This document shows positions 46,223-55,817 of a stretch of 64,000 bases of DNA, piece by piece. Numbering within the stretch: position 1 is the stretch's first letter; each line of letters opens with the position of its first letter. The stretch is taken from positions 2,046,001 to 2,110,000 of the forward strand of contig OY843587.1 in NCBI GenBank assembly GCA_963692955.1, in the 5' to 3' direction. Source of the DNA: UBA5158 sp963692955 (GTDB lineage Bacteria; Pseudomonadota; Gammaproteobacteria; DSM-16500). The notes under the pieces were generated by a model. It was given only the letters and a program-made list of their open reading frames with translations, searched no databases and was not told the DNA's origin. Made by a program: the position numbers and the translations under genes.

Positions 46223-47140
46223 TTAAAAAAATATAACATAAATCAAACCCGCAATGCCGGTGTATTGTAAAAACTGATATAGCGTTTTATTCCACTTTTT
46301 TAATTTACCCGCGTAGGCCGCTAAATAATGATAATAGCGGTAAAGCTTATTAAACACACCCACTCTATCCGTCGGTAAATTTTGCGCCGCGGACTCAGCG
46401 ATCACAAAGCGCGAAAATAAGCGGTTGATCAACGTCGCAAGCGGATTATTCAACGGCCTTTCCACATCGCAAAATAAAATAATTCGATCAGTATCAGTGT
46501 CATTTTTCGCGGCGTGAATATAGGTTTCATCGAATAACACCGCTTCGCCATCGCGCCAACTGTAAGGCGAGCCATCCACATAAATGCGACATTTTTCTGA
46601 ATTCGGCGTGATCAGACCTAAATGATAACGCAGCGAACCGGCGTAGGGATCGCGGTGCGGTTTTAATTGGCCGTCTTTCGGCAGCAAGGTAAACATAGCG
46701 CCGTGAATAGTTGGAATTTGCTTTAGCAGCGCCACGGTGCGCGGACAAAACGCCTCCGCCGACGGCAAACAATTCTTATACCACTTCAAATAAAAACGTT
46801 TCCAGCCGCGCTTAAAAAAAGAATTAAAGCCCATATCATCGTTATTTTCCGCGGCTTTTATGTGGTTTTGCGCCAGCAACGCTGCCGCTTCAGCACGTAT
46901 CGTGCGCCAATTATCTTGCAATAATTTCAATTCAGGGAACGCCGCGACGTCTTGGTAAGGTTTATTTGGCACGGCGGAAAAGAGATACATCAGCGCGTTG
47001 ATGGGCGCCATCAAGGTCGAGTGATTAACGAGTTGACGTAAAAATTTAAGCCGCACTTTGCCGCGGAATTGCGTGTACGCGGCCGAAATAATGTAGACGT
47101 AGAGAATAATAAACTTCGCTGAAAATAAATGAATAGACAT
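46223..47140 (-). CDS. LpxO-like aspartyl/asparaginyl beta-hydroxylase-family protein
   Basis: The 305-residue protein has an N-terminal membrane anchor (FSAKFIILYVYIISAAY) and a 2-oxoglutarate/iron-dependent dioxygenase domain: FTLLPKDGQLKPHRDPYAGSLRYHLGL with the H-x-D iron ligands, YSWRDGEAVLFDETYIHAAKND with the distal histidine, and DRIILFCDVERP with the arginine for 2-oxoglutarate. This is the LpxO type, which hydroxylates the secondary acyl chain of lipid A at the inner membrane. A second hydrophobic stretch ends the protein. The ATG at 47140 has GGAAGTG upstream; the frame opens 17 codons earlier without support. Confidence 0.85.
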   Translation of the reverse strand: MSIHLFSAKFIILYVYIISAAYTQFRGKVRLKFLRQLVNHSTLMAPINALMYLFSAVPNKPYQDVAAFPELKLLQDNWRTIRAEAAALLAQNHIKAAENNDDMGFNSFFKRGWKRFYLKWYKNCLPSAEAFCPRTVALLKQIPTIHGAMFTLLPKDGQLKPHRDPYAGSLRYHLGLITPNSEKCRIYVDGSPYSWRDGEAVLFDETYIHAAKNDTDTDRIILFCDVERPLNNPLATLINRLFSRFVIAESAAQNLPTDRVGVFNKLYRYYHYLAAYAGKLKKWNKTLYQFLQYTGIAGLIYVIFF

Positions 47141-47220
47141 TGTCACTTCCAGAGTCTTAATAAATATTCGATATTTTGCCGATATTACCACAATGGGAGC
47201 GTGCCGGCGATTGCCGGTAA

Positions 47221-48036
47221 TTACAGTTTCCGGTGCAATAACACCGGAAAATCTTGGCGTAATTCCCGCAAATAATCGCGATTTATATCGGCGCTGACGA
47301 CCCCTTCCCCGTCCGCTAACGACACTAACACTTCCCCCCAGGGATTCACGATCATGCTATGCCCATAGGTTTTCCGGTTGTTGGGATGCGTGCCGGTTTG
47401 GCAAGCGGCGACGAGATACGCTAAATTTTCAATGGCTCGCGCGCGCACTAATATATCCCAATGCGCCGCGCCCGTAGTGTATGTGAACGCGGTGGGTAGG
47501 GCGATAATTTCCACGTCTTGCGCGTGCATACGGCGAAATAACTCGGGAAAACGCACGTCATAACACACGGCCAATCCTAACTTACCAAACGGCGTATTCA
47601 CGACGACGATTTTATCGCCGGGCTCGGTGGTTTTCGATTCCGAATAAGCTTCTTGGCTATGGCGCAAATGCGCATCGAATAAATGCACTTTATCGTAGCG
47701 CGCGATTTCCTCGCCCTTATCATCGAAGATCAAACAAGCGGCGCGCGCGCGGGTGTCATCATGCGAGGCCGTCAGCGGTATCGTCCCCCCCACTAACCAA
47801 ATCCCATATTCACGCGCGGCGGCGCGTAAAAAATCTTGAATCTTCCCCCCGCCCGCGTCTTCGCGAAGTTTGACTTTCAACTCATTGCTGAGCGCCATGG
47901 TCGCGAACATTTCCGGCAATACGACTAAATTCGCGCCGCTGCCCGCCGCTTCCGCGATGTATTTTTTCGCGGTGTTTAAGTTTTCTTGCACGTCACTTCC
48001 AGACGTCATTTGTACTGCTGCGATGCGTGGTGACAT
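47221..48036 (-). CDS. Nitrilase-superfamily amidase (Nit/deaminated-glutathione-amidase type)
   Basis: The 271-residue protein has the carbon-nitrogen hydrolase triad: Glu in VVLPEMFAT, Lys in YDKVHLFDA and Cys in AVCYDVRFPEL. FDAHLRHSQEAYSESKTTEPGD and the C-terminal MIVNPWGEVL place it in the NIT1/NIT2-like branch, whose bacterial members repair deaminated glutathione. It starts four bases after the P1-family gene, with AAGGAT as ribosome site, so the two are one operon. Confidence 0.9.
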   Translation of the reverse strand: MSPRIAAVQMTSGSDVQENLNTAKKYIAEAAGSGANLVVLPEMFATMALSNELKVKLREDAGGGKIQDFLRAAAREYGIWLVGGTIPLTASHDDTRARAACLIFDDKGEEIARYDKVHLFDAHLRHSQEAYSESKTTEPGDKIVVVNTPFGKLGLAVCYDVRFPELFRRMHAQDVEIIALPTAFTYTTGAAHWDILVRARAIENLAYLVAACQTGTHPNNRKTYGHSMIVNPWGEVLVSLADGEGVVSADINRDYLRELRQDFPVLLHRKL

Positions 48037-48040
48037 GCCA

Positions 48041-48946
48041 TTATCCTTTTGGTAACACGACGGAATTTTTTACCGCGTCGATGATCGCTGCCTGCACCGC
48101 GGCGGCCGCCGCCGTCCCCACGACGATTTCTTCCGCGCGCTCTTGTCCGCACGACAAGCAAAAAATAATATCGCCGTCAAACTGCGTAAAAATAGGAGTG
48201 ACAGCGCGCGCCATACCCGCCAACGCCATTTTTGAAATGCGCTTCAACTGAATTTTAGAAAAAGCCGCATCGGTAAACACCGCGACCAGCGTTGAATTCG
48301 ACGGCGCGGGCAACGGCGCGAAATCATTGGCTAAAATAGTTTTTTGGCAATCCGCGAATACGCCATTTTCAAAGCGCGCGCCGGCGATAATCTTGCCCGT
48401 CGCGTCGACCACATCGCCGACGCTATTCACGACGGCGTAAACGACAACGTTCACTTTACCAACGGTGATGTTAGCAAAGCCTACGCCGCCACTCATGCGT
48501 GCGGCGGCAGCGACCGCTTTGCCGACGGAAGCGCCGGTGCCAGCGCCGATGCGGCCGCTGTCGGTGTTATTTTCGACGGCTGTCTCGCAAGCGCGGTAAG
48601 CATCCGCAGCGGACGGCGCGATGGGTTGTTTTATCGATAAATCGTAGATGGCGATGGTGGGGATAATCGGCACGATGCCATGCGGCATTTTCCAACCGAT
48701 ATTATGTTCTTGAAACCAACGCATCGCGCCCGCCGCGCTACCCAACCCATAAGCGCTGCCGCCCGTGAAAATCAAGCCGTTCACATGCGACACATTCACT
48801 TCTAAATCCAGCGTCGATAATTCATGCGCCGCCGGCGAAGAACCACACAAGGTATACGCACCCACCGTCGGCCGGTCAAAGATAAAGGCGGTGACGCCAG
48901 TACCTTGTTTTTCTAGTGTGGTATGCCCGATCCGCAAACCCTGCAT
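48041..48946 (-). CDS. P1/DmpA-family (S58) peptidase-like protein
   Basis: The 301-residue protein matches the P1 family of Ntn-type autoprocessing aminopeptidases: GLRIGHTT at the N-terminus, FTGGSAYGLGSAAGAMRWFQE, GRIGAGTGASVGKAV, and PSNSTLVAVFTDA, where the serine or threonine after Asn is the expected cleavage and nucleophile position. At 301 residues it is shorter than classic DmpA/BapA but matches the shorter branch. AAGGA lies before the ATG. It is the first gene of a two-gene operon with the nitrilase-like amidase; both act on amide bonds of small peptides or derivatives. Confidence 0.82.
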   Translation of the reverse strand: MQGLRIGHTTLEKQGTGVTAFIFDRPTVGAYTLCGSSPAAHELSTLDLEVNVSHVNGLIFTGGSAYGLGSAAGAMRWFQEHNIGWKMPHGIVPIIPTIAIYDLSIKQPIAPSAADAYRACETAVENNTDSGRIGAGTGASVGKAVAAAARMSGGVGFANITVGKVNVVVYAVVNSVGDVVDATGKIIAGARFENGVFADCQKTILANDFAPLPAPSNSTLVAVFTDAAFSKIQLKRISKMALAGMARAVTPIFTQFDGDIIFCLSCGQERAEEIVVGTAAAAAVQAAIIDAVKNSVVLPKG

Positions 48947-48985
48947 AGTCTGTCCTTGTGAATTTTTTTTAGTATGCCACTAATG

Positions 48986-49519
48986 TTAGCGGCCTAACAA
49001 TCTTTGCAGCGCGGGCTTGAAGCGTGGACAGCCCAGTTTGTTACAAATGTCATGCGCTGCTGCCGGCGGATCGATAATATCAGTGGCGGACAGTTCGGTG
49101 CCATTGATAAAAATCGTATCCTCGTCACTAGCAAACGTCATCGTCGTATTTATCGGGAAAAGGCCCGTTTTTCCCCGCAAGAACGGGATGCCTTCGATAA
49201 ACGTCTCCAATAAATCTTCGGCCGCGTATTCATAGTGCAGGGTCAAATGCTTCTGCCTTCGGTGTTGGGTAAGAAAGGCGGTGAACGCTTGCGTAAATTC
49301 TTGTTCCCAGGTGGGATGTTCGCACTCTAACTTATCTAACAAAAACTGCTTATTTTCCGTAGCGAAATGTACCCGGCAGCGTGAATTTACGGCGGCCGAA
49401 TCATGCGTGTATGTCGTCGATTTTAAAAATTCCAACCACTTAATCGTGGCGGCTTCGATTTGCTCATCTGAAAGGTAAAGCGGGTCGCCCGCGAAAAAAG
49501 ACCCTCTACTAATAGCCAT
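48986..49519 (-). CDS. Hypothetical soluble protein
   Basis: The 177-residue protein (MAISRGSFFAGDPLYLSDEQ...) has no signal peptide or membrane segment. It contains four cysteines and an acidic middle. The ATG at 49519 follows AGGAG by nine bases; a start three codons earlier would sit directly on that ribosome site. I recognise no family. It is divergent from tamA. Confidence 0.65.
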   Translation of the reverse strand: MAISRGSFFAGDPLYLSDEQIEAATIKWLEFLKSTTYTHDSAAVNSRCRVHFATENKQFLLDKLECEHPTWEQEFTQAFTAFLTQHRRQKHLTLHYEYAAEDLLETFIEGIPFLRGKTGLFPINTTMTFASDEDTIFINGTELSATDIIDPPAAAHDICNKLGCPRFKPALQRLLGR

Positions 49520-49636
49520 TGTTACCATCTCCTGTACGTACGAGGCTCATACTTTGCTAAAAAGCGCTATAATATTCCTCTTAGCCAAACTAAGCAAAAT
49601 TACCCTTTTTTTAGGCGCTGCGTGTATACTTGCCCG

Positions 49637-51373
49637 ATGAAATTTCTTAAAACCACAGTCATATCGCTGCTTTCCCTAAGTTTGCTAATCTCAGCCCCTC
49701 TGAGTTGGGCGGTGGGGTTAGTGCTGCATACAGAAATCGACGGCGCCAAAGACCCTGTACTAAATAATATCAATGAGCGTTTAAAACTCTTAGAGAAGTC
49801 CTATGGCGCTGATTTAACTGAGAAAAAAATTGAGTCTTTCGTTCAAACCGCCCCGCAGAATATTAAACAAGCCGTGGAACCTTACGGCTATTTCCGCTCC
49901 GAAGTTTCGTCCCACCTTTACCGGCGCGGCAATGATTGGACGGCACAGTTTAGTGTGCGGCTGGGGCCCGCGCTACACATCACTCAAGTCGCGGTGCGTA
50001 TTTCCGGCCCGGGCAAAGACGATAAAGCGCTGCAAAAATTTATTACCGATTTTCCGATCCGCGCCGGCCAAGTGTTTTTAGCCGATAAATACGAAGAACA
50101 AAAACAAAAATTATTTCAAACCGCGGCCGATGAAGGTTATCTCAAAGCCTACTTCGAAGACAAAGTCATCAGCATCGATTTAAATAAATATAACGCCGTG
50201 ATCGTCATGCATTTGAATACCGGCCCGCGTTATTATTTCGGCAAAATCAGTTACCAACAAAAAACCTTCGCGGAAAGTTTTTTGCGGCGCTTTCAGCATG
50301 TGGAAACCGGCGATCCATATTCGAGTTCCAAACTGTTAACGTTTCAACAAAATTTAAATGACAGCCATTATTTCGATAGCGTGTCGGTGAATCCGCAGTT
50401 GCAAAACGTGCAAGATTATCAAGTCCCCGTTGATGTGACGTTAAAACCTAACAAACCTGAAGTCTATAACGCGGGTATCGGCTACGGCACGTATACCGGC
50501 CCGCGCTTGACGCTAGGCACGGAGTTTCGCCATCTCACTAAAAACGGGCATCACTTCAGCGTGCAAGTGAAATTATCCAGCGTGTTATCCGGCGTGTCGG
50601 CGCAATATATTATTCCTGGTAGTAATCCGTTAATCGATCAGTATGCGATTGGCGCGAGTTATCAAAAGTTTTCACCCAAGAACGGTTACAGTAATTCTAA
50701 GTCCGTGTCGCTCAGTTACATCAAAGAAATTTGGGGCGGCTGGAAGCGCACGCTGACGTTATCCTATTTACGTGAAAATTATTTTATCAACGGCAGCGCT
50801 TCCTCGCACAATAGCCGGCTTTTAATTCCAAGTATGAACATGACGCGTGTGCAAGCGGATAATTTAATTAATCCCACGCAGGGTTATAAAATCAGTTTTG
50901 ATTTACGCGGCGCCAGCACGCATGTCGTGTCTGATACGCGCTTCATTCAATCCGAATTAAAAGGTAAATATATTTTTAGCCCCACCGAAGCGAGCCGTTT
51001 GTTGTTTCGCGGTGACATCGGCTACACGTCGGTGAGTGACTTAACGTTGCTGCCATTGTCGTTACAATTCTTCGCCGGCGGCTTAGATAGCGTGCGTGGG
51101 TTTCCTTACAGTTATTTCGGCCCGGGACGTTATTTAAAAACCGCGAGCGCTGAATTCCAACATCGCATTGTCGGCAATTGGAGCGGCGCCGTGTTTTTTG
51201 ACACTGGTACCGCTGATGATCACTTTAACGCGCCGGTCGGCCGTGGCGCGGGCGTCGGCCTCATTTATAATTCTCTGATCGGCCCTGTGCGGCTCTACAC
51301 CGGCTGGGGAAAAGTCCAAGATAAGCCGCGCCATTTCGACTTAGAATTTAGTATCGGTCCGGAGTTAGGATGA
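49637..51373 (+). CDS. tamA: TamA-like outer-membrane assembly protein
   Basis: TamA is the outer-membrane half of the translocation and assembly module, a BamA relative. The 578-residue protein has a signal peptide (MKFLKTTVISLLSLSLLISA), POTRA domains to about residue 270 (for example GDPYSSSKLLTFQQNLNDSHYFDSVSV), and a 16-strand barrel with GGLDSVRGFPYSYFGPG, the conserved L6 VRGF motif. It ends with FSIGPELG. It overlaps tamB by four bases (ATGA), the usual tamAB arrangement, and is too different from FhaC/ShlB to be the adhesin's TpsB. I chose the ATG at 49637; an upstream GTG lacks a signal-peptide-like N-terminus. TATACT lies only six bases upstream, so the mRNA could be nearly leaderless. 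Confidence 0.92.
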   Translation: MKFLKTTVISLLSLSLLISAPLSWAVGLVLHTEIDGAKDPVLNNINERLKLLEKSYGADLTEKKIESFVQTAPQNIKQAVEPYGYFRSEVSSHLYRRGNDWTAQFSVRLGPALHITQVAVRISGPGKDDKALQKFITDFPIRAGQVFLADKYEEQKQKLFQTAADEGYLKAYFEDKVISIDLNKYNAVIVMHLNTGPRYYFGKISYQQKTFAESFLRRFQHVETGDPYSSSKLLTFQQNLNDSHYFDSVSVNPQLQNVQDYQVPVDVTLKPNKPEVYNAGIGYGTYTGPRLTLGTEFRHLTKNGHHFSVQVKLSSVLSGVSAQYIIPGSNPLIDQYAIGASYQKFSPKNGYSNSKSVSLSYIKEIWGGWKRTLTLSYLRENYFINGSASSHNSRLLIPSMNMTRVQADNLINPTQGYKISFDLRGASTHVVSDTRFIQSELKGKYIFSPTEASRLLFRGDIGYTSVSDLTLLPLSLQFFAGGLDSVRGFPYSYFGPGRYLKTASAEFQHRIVGNWSGAVFFDTGTADDHFNAPVGRGAGVGLIYNSLIGPVRLYTGWGKVQDKPRHFDLEFSIGPELG

Positions 51374-53706
51374 GATTATTCCTACGCATTATCGCCTTGT
51401 TTTTAGAAACGCTGATTTTGCCGGTGCTACTGGTCGCGGGCACGGTATATTTTATCGGTGAAACCAGCGCGGGTCTGCAAGCCAGTTTAAAAATCGCGGG
51501 GAAATTCTTGCCGGGCGAATTCGCTGTCCAACACGCGCAAGGCAAATTATTTGCGCAATTCACGTTAAATAATATTACTTATCGCGACGGTGACATCAAC
51601 GTGGCGGTACAATTTTTTGAATTCAAGTGGCAGCCTAAGCAATTGTTGGCAGCCAAATTAGCTATCGACCATGTCATCGCGCACCACGTCACGGTCACGT
51701 CAAAAACGCCGTCCAGCCAGCCGTTGGATTTCGAACGCGTGCCATTTTATCTAGAACATGTGCGCGTTAGTGAAATGCAGATGACGGATATAAATTACAC
51801 TGGCAGCGATAAACAGACCTTCAATGTGATCAGCCTGGCGTTACAACAAAACGGTACGGAAAATTTCACTTTTTCCGCCGCTTTTGCCAACGGCGCGATT
51901 CATGGTACGTTGACGCAAGATTGGGATGCGCAATGGCATTTCCAAATTCCCGATCTGGCAAAACTTATTCCTAACGCGCGCGGCACGGTGGCGTTAAACG
52001 GCACGCTAACCGGCCCACGCCTAGCGCCGACGATACACGCTGATTTGCACGCGCAAAAATTATTTTTGAATAACGACATAGTCAATCAGTTAAACGGCAA
52101 AATTAATTTAATTTTACAACCTGACACCCGTTCGAATTTAACCGTCACCGCTAGCGGCATTAAAATTCAAGACCATGTTTTTCAAGATACCGCCGTCAGT
52201 GTCAGCGGACAAACGCATGTGACGGACAAACAATTCGCCACCGCGCTCGTGATTGCGTTAAATAATAAACCGTATCTCAACATGCAATTAACGCTGCCCA
52301 AAGATTTTGATTACCAACATTACACCGATCAACCCATTTATGCGAAAGTGAACGCTGACGCGATTAATCTACAAACTTTGGCGCGTTACGCCCCCGACGT
52401 TAAAAATATACGCGGCGCATTGCTAGGTTCGTTAGAAATGCAAGGCACGCTGAATACGCCGCACATCAAAGGAGAAATCAGTTTAAATAACGGCAATTTC
52501 ACGCTGCCCAAGCTCGGCGTCACGTTTAAGAATATCACGTTGCACGCGCTCGGTGATGAAAGTAAATTACTGCATTACGATGGCACGCTGCAAGCGGGCA
52601 CCGGCAGCGCGAAGCTGCAAGGTTCCACCGATTTTTCGCAAAAAGATTTTCCCTCGACGCTTAATTTGCAAGGCAGCAATTTACAATTAGTTAATTTAGA
52701 AGAATATAAATTACAAGCGTCACCGGATTTAACCGTGTCGCTCGCGAATAATATCGTGTCCGTGCACGGCAAAATCTTCGTGCCGGAGGCGAAAATCGCG
52801 CCCAAGAATTTTAACGGCGTCGTCACGCTGCCGTCAGACGTCGTGTTCGTCGGCAAAGAAAAAACTAAGACGTCGTCGGCTTTAGATTTCCTACCCGCGT
52901 TAGAAGTGACCGTGACGCTAGGCGATAAAATTTATTTGCATTACCAAGATTTAGAAGCGGATTTAAAAGGCAGCGTCATCATCAGCAAAGAAGCGCACAG
53001 TCCCGCGACCGGCGTCGGCGAATTATTCACGACCAAAGGCACGTATAACGCTTACAAAAAAATGCTGACCATCAAACAAGGCCGCTTGGTTTATACCGGC
53101 AACCTCATCACTGACCCGGGTTTAAATATCAAAGCGTCACGTGAAATTAAAACCATCGCCACCGGCGCGATCAGTGATTTTTCCACCGTGCAAGCCTACA
53201 CCGGCAGCGAAACATTAACCGTCGGCGTGCAAGTGCTCGGCACGTTAGAGAAACCCGTTATTTCATTGTATTCTGAACCCGCCCTTAGCCAAGTGGATGT
53301 CTTGTCTTATTTAGTGTTAGGCGTACCGTCGACGCAAGTGAGTGGCTCCAGCAACCAAGCGCTGCTGTCGGCCGCTTCCGCAATGAATTTTGGCGGTAAC
53401 GGTTCAACTAACTTAGCTTCCATCACGCAAAATATTCAAAAGACGTTCGGCTTGTCGGAAATGAATGTGGAATCGGTGCAGACGTTTGATCAGGGCACCG
53501 GCGGCACCGTGGGTAAGACGTCGTTAGTGTTAGGCAAACAAATCACGCCGCGGTTGTATGCCCATTACAGCACGAGTTTTGACTTTTTAAATCCAGTGTC
53601 GACGTTTAATTTACGTTACAAACTCAGTAAGCGCTTTTCTATACAATCAGAAACGAGTACAATTGATACAGGCGCGGATTTGTTATATAGCATTGAGCGC
53701 GGTTAG
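51370..53706 (+). CDS. tamB: TamB-like inner-membrane/periplasmic protein
   Basis: TamB spans the periplasm as a long beta-taco and moves phospholipids or assists outer-membrane assembly with TamA. The 778-residue protein has an N-terminal signal anchor (IIALFLETLILPVLLVAGTVYFIG), a long AsmA/TamB-like beta repeat region, and the C-terminal DUF490/TamB domain (YTGNLITDPGLNIKASREI, LSQVDVLSYLVLGVPS, VGKTSLVLGKQITPRLYAHY, NLRYKLSKRFSIQSET). Escherichia coli TamB is about 1260 residues, so this one is much shorter, with the loss in the middle repeats. It is coupled to tamA. Confidence 0.92.
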   Translation: MRLFLRIIALFLETLILPVLLVAGTVYFIGETSAGLQASLKIAGKFLPGEFAVQHAQGKLFAQFTLNNITYRDGDINVAVQFFEFKWQPKQLLAAKLAIDHVIAHHVTVTSKTPSSQPLDFERVPFYLEHVRVSEMQMTDINYTGSDKQTFNVISLALQQNGTENFTFSAAFANGAIHGTLTQDWDAQWHFQIPDLAKLIPNARGTVALNGTLTGPRLAPTIHADLHAQKLFLNNDIVNQLNGKINLILQPDTRSNLTVTASGIKIQDHVFQDTAVSVSGQTHVTDKQFATALVIALNNKPYLNMQLTLPKDFDYQHYTDQPIYAKVNADAINLQTLARYAPDVKNIRGALLGSLEMQGTLNTPHIKGEISLNNGNFTLPKLGVTFKNITLHALGDESKLLHYDGTLQAGTGSAKLQGSTDFSQKDFPSTLNLQGSNLQLVNLEEYKLQASPDLTVSLANNIVSVHGKIFVPEAKIAPKNFNGVVTLPSDVVFVGKEKTKTSSALDFLPALEVTVTLGDKIYLHYQDLEADLKGSVIISKEAHSPATGVGELFTTKGTYNAYKKMLTIKQGRLVYTGNLITDPGLNIKASREIKTIATGAISDFSTVQAYTGSETLTVGVQVLGTLEKPVISLYSEPALSQVDVLSYLVLGVPSTQVSGSSNQALLSAASAMNFGGNGSTNLASITQNIQKTFGLSEMNVESVQTFDQGTGGTVGKTSLVLGKQITPRLYAHYSTSFDFLNPVSTFNLRYKLSKRFSIQSETSTIDTGADLLYSIERG

Positions 53707-53735
53707 TTTTTAAATTTTTCATAAGGAAATGAATT

Positions 53736-54074
53736 ATGTCGATTAAAAAAATAATGATCTTAGCGTTATGTCTTAGCAGCGGCTTTAGTATGAATGTGAT
53801 TGCCGATACCAGTGGCACCGCGCAATTAGAAACTACCCCACCAGCCGCCGAAGGCCCCATGACTACCGAACAAACGCCGGCGATTATCGCGAAGACGTAT
53901 AATAATTCGAATAATAATCCACAAGGCAATAGCGTCCCGCCAAAAACCGGCGCGATGTCACCGACAAACGGCAACCCAGCGAACCCACCGATTGGCTCTA
54001 GCGGCGCTCCAATACCTAGCAGCGCGCCAGTACCAGCGTCACCGACCAACCCGAATGCGAATTTGCCACAGTAA
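53736..54074 (+). CDS. Small secreted Pro/Asn/Ser-rich protein
   Basis: The 112-residue protein starts with a signal peptide (MSIKKIMILALCLSSGFSMNVIA) and continues as a low-complexity chain rich in Pro, Asn, Ser and Thr, with no cysteine in the mature part. It is probably unstructured and periplasmic or surface-exposed. AAGGAAATG lies before the ATG. It follows tamB by 29 bases and could be co-transcribed. No family recognised. Confidence 0.7.
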   Translation: MSIKKIMILALCLSSGFSMNVIADTSGTAQLETTPPAAEGPMTTEQTPAIIAKTYNNSNNNPQGNSVPPKTGAMSPTNGNPANPPIGSSGAPIPSSAPVPASPTNPNANLPQ

Positions 54075-54093
54075 GTAGTGCGAAAATCTTTTC

Positions 54094-54116
54094 ACCTCTC
54101 CTATTGCGGGAGAGGT
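54094..54116. terminator. Palindrome between convergent genes
   Basis: ACCTCTCC (54094-54101) and GGAGAGGT (54109-54116) form a perfect 8-base-pair stem with a 7-base loop, between the convergent secreted-protein and glycosyltransferase genes. The plus-strand 3' flank is A-rich (CGAAAAAAATAATT), so it lacks a U tail in either direction; a REP-like or factor-assisted end is possible. Confidence 0.4.
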
Positions 54117-54128
54117 CGAAAAAAATAA

Positions 54129-55100
54129 TTAAACTTTCTCGGTAACTTCTGCAGCCACAAAATCTTGCTCTAACACTTTACGCACGACAAAGCGTGGGCG
54201 TTTACGTACTTCTTGATAAATCCGCCCGATGTATTCACCCATCACGCCCATACCTAACAACACAATGCCAATCAAGAAAAACAAAATAGCGAACAACGTG
54301 AACACGCCTTCTACTTCCGGGCCCACCACCAAACGTCTGATCATCAAAAACATCACGAACACAAAACTCCAAAATGAAATTAGCAAACCAAGCATCGTCA
54401 CTGTTTGCAGCGGCAAGACGGAAAACCCCGTCACTAAATCAAAATTATAACGGATCAATCCATACAAACTATAACTAGACTCGCCGGCCGAGCGCGGCGC
54501 GTGCGCCACGCCGACTTCCGTCGGATTAGAGGCGTAATTCAACGCGAGCGCGGGAATAAACGTCGTGGCTTCGCCGGTAGACGCCATCAAATCCACGATG
54601 TCCCGTTTGTAAGCGCGCAGCATGCAGCCTTCGTCTTGCATTTTTAATTTCGGCATCATCCATGCGCGAATTTTATTATGCAAACGGGAAACGATTAACC
54701 GCCAAGGACTATCTTGCCGTTCCATGCGGTGCGTATTCACCACGTCATGCCCCTGCTCCATGGCCGCGACTAATTTACCGATTTCTTCGGGTGGATTTTG
54801 TAAATCCGCATCCATAGTAATAATGATTTCACCACGCACCCGTTCAAAGCCCGCCATAATCGCCATGTGCTGACCGAAGTTGCCATTAAACTCGATCACG
54901 CGGATTTGAGAGGGGCGGCGTAGATGCAAGGCTTTGAGAATTTCCGCGGATTTATCGGTACTGCCGTCGTTCGTCAAAATGATTTCATAACTTTTACCCA
55001 GGGTATCCAGTGCTTTGGTCAATCGCTGATACAATTCTTCAAGACATTTTTCTTCGTTGTGAACGGGAATCACGACGCTGATATATGGATGAGCTGACAT
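54129..55100 (-). CDS. ArnC/DPM1-type undecaprenyl-phosphate glycosyltransferase
   Basis: The 323-residue protein is a family 2 glycosyltransferase: YISVVIPVHNEEKCLEEL at the N-terminus, LTNDGSTDKS, IITMDADLQNPPEE with the DxD-type metal site, and GCMLRAYKRDIVDLM. Two C-terminal membrane helices and IGRIYQEVRKRPRFVV follow. The closest pattern is ArnC/GtrB, which transfers a sugar from a nucleotide to undecaprenyl phosphate at the inner membrane. None of the other arn genes is present, so the sugar is unknown and GtrB-like O-antigen modification is an alternative. The ATG at 55100 is preferred over an upstream TTG. Confidence 0.85.
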   Translation of the reverse strand: MSAHPYISVVIPVHNEEKCLEELYQRLTKALDTLGKSYEIILTNDGSTDKSAEILKALHLRRPSQIRVIEFNGNFGQHMAIMAGFERVRGEIIITMDADLQNPPEEIGKLVAAMEQGHDVVNTHRMERQDSPWRLIVSRLHNKIRAWMMPKLKMQDEGCMLRAYKRDIVDLMASTGEATTFIPALALNYASNPTEVGVAHAPRSAGESSYSLYGLIRYNFDLVTGFSVLPLQTVTMLGLLISFWSFVFVMFLMIRRLVVGPEVEGVFTLFAILFFLIGIVLLGMGVMGEYIGRIYQEVRKRPRFVVRKVLEQDFVAAEVTEKV

Positions 55101-55180
55101 TTGCAAATACCTTCTAATCAGAACACAATGGGATGGAATTATAATATACTATCGCAAACTTACTCAATCTCTTGAAGACT

Positions 55181-55816
55181 ATGAATAAAGCCACGATCGA
55201 TAAAATTTTTCAACGCTTTCAAGAAGCTAACCCGCACCCGACCACCGAATTGCGTTACCACACGCCGTTCGAATTATTAATCGCCGTGATTCTTTCCGCG
55301 CAGGCGACGGATACTTCCGTTAATAAAGCCACGGACGTGTTGTACAAACACGCCAACACCCCGGAAAAAATTGTAAGTCTCGGTGAAGCCGGCCTTAAAC
55401 AATATATAAAATCTATCGGTTTGTACAACAGTAAAGCCAGTAATATCATCAAAACCTGCCAGATTTTAATTGAAAAACACGCCTCCACCGTCCCGCACGA
55501 CCGTGCCGCCTTAGAAGCGCTGCCAGGTGTGGGCCGCAAAACCGCGAATGTGGTATTGAACACGGTGTTTGGTGAACCGACGATCGCGGTGGATACGCAT
55601 ATTTTTCGCCTGGCCAACCGCATCGGCTTAGCCAAAGGCAAAACGCCGTTAGCGGTAGAAAAAAAATTATTAACAGTGATCCCAAAAAAATATTTACACG
55701 ACGCGCACCACTGGTTGATATTGCACGGACGTTATATTTGTTTAGCACGCAAACCTGGCTGTCCGGAATGTTTAATCCGCGATTTATGCCAATATAAATT
55801 TAAAACGGTAGGCTAA
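55181..55816 (+). CDS. nth: Endonuclease III
   Basis: Nth is a DNA glycosylase/AP lyase removing oxidised pyrimidines in base excision repair. The 211-residue protein has the helix-hairpin-helix EALPGVGRKTANVVLN with the catalytic lysine, the catalytic aspartate in AVDTHIFRLANRIGLA, and a C-terminal [4Fe-4S] loop C-x6-C-x2-C-x5-C in CLARKPGCPECLIRDLC. The ATG at 55181 gives the family N-terminus MNKATIDKIF; an upstream TTG in frame is less likely. Confidence 0.96.
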   Translation: MNKATIDKIFQRFQEANPHPTTELRYHTPFELLIAVILSAQATDTSVNKATDVLYKHANTPEKIVSLGEAGLKQYIKSIGLYNSKASNIIKTCQILIEKHASTVPHDRAALEALPGVGRKTANVVLNTVFGEPTIAVDTHIFRLANRIGLAKGKTPLAVEKKLLTVIPKKYLHDAHHWLILHGRYICLARKPGCPECLIRDLCQYKFKTVG

Positions 55817-55817
55817 A

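Noticed and set aside
49637..51373. TpsB/FhaC partner of the adhesin
   Set aside because: POTRA arrangement and the tamB overlap fit TamA; there is no ShlB-type plug helix or linker.
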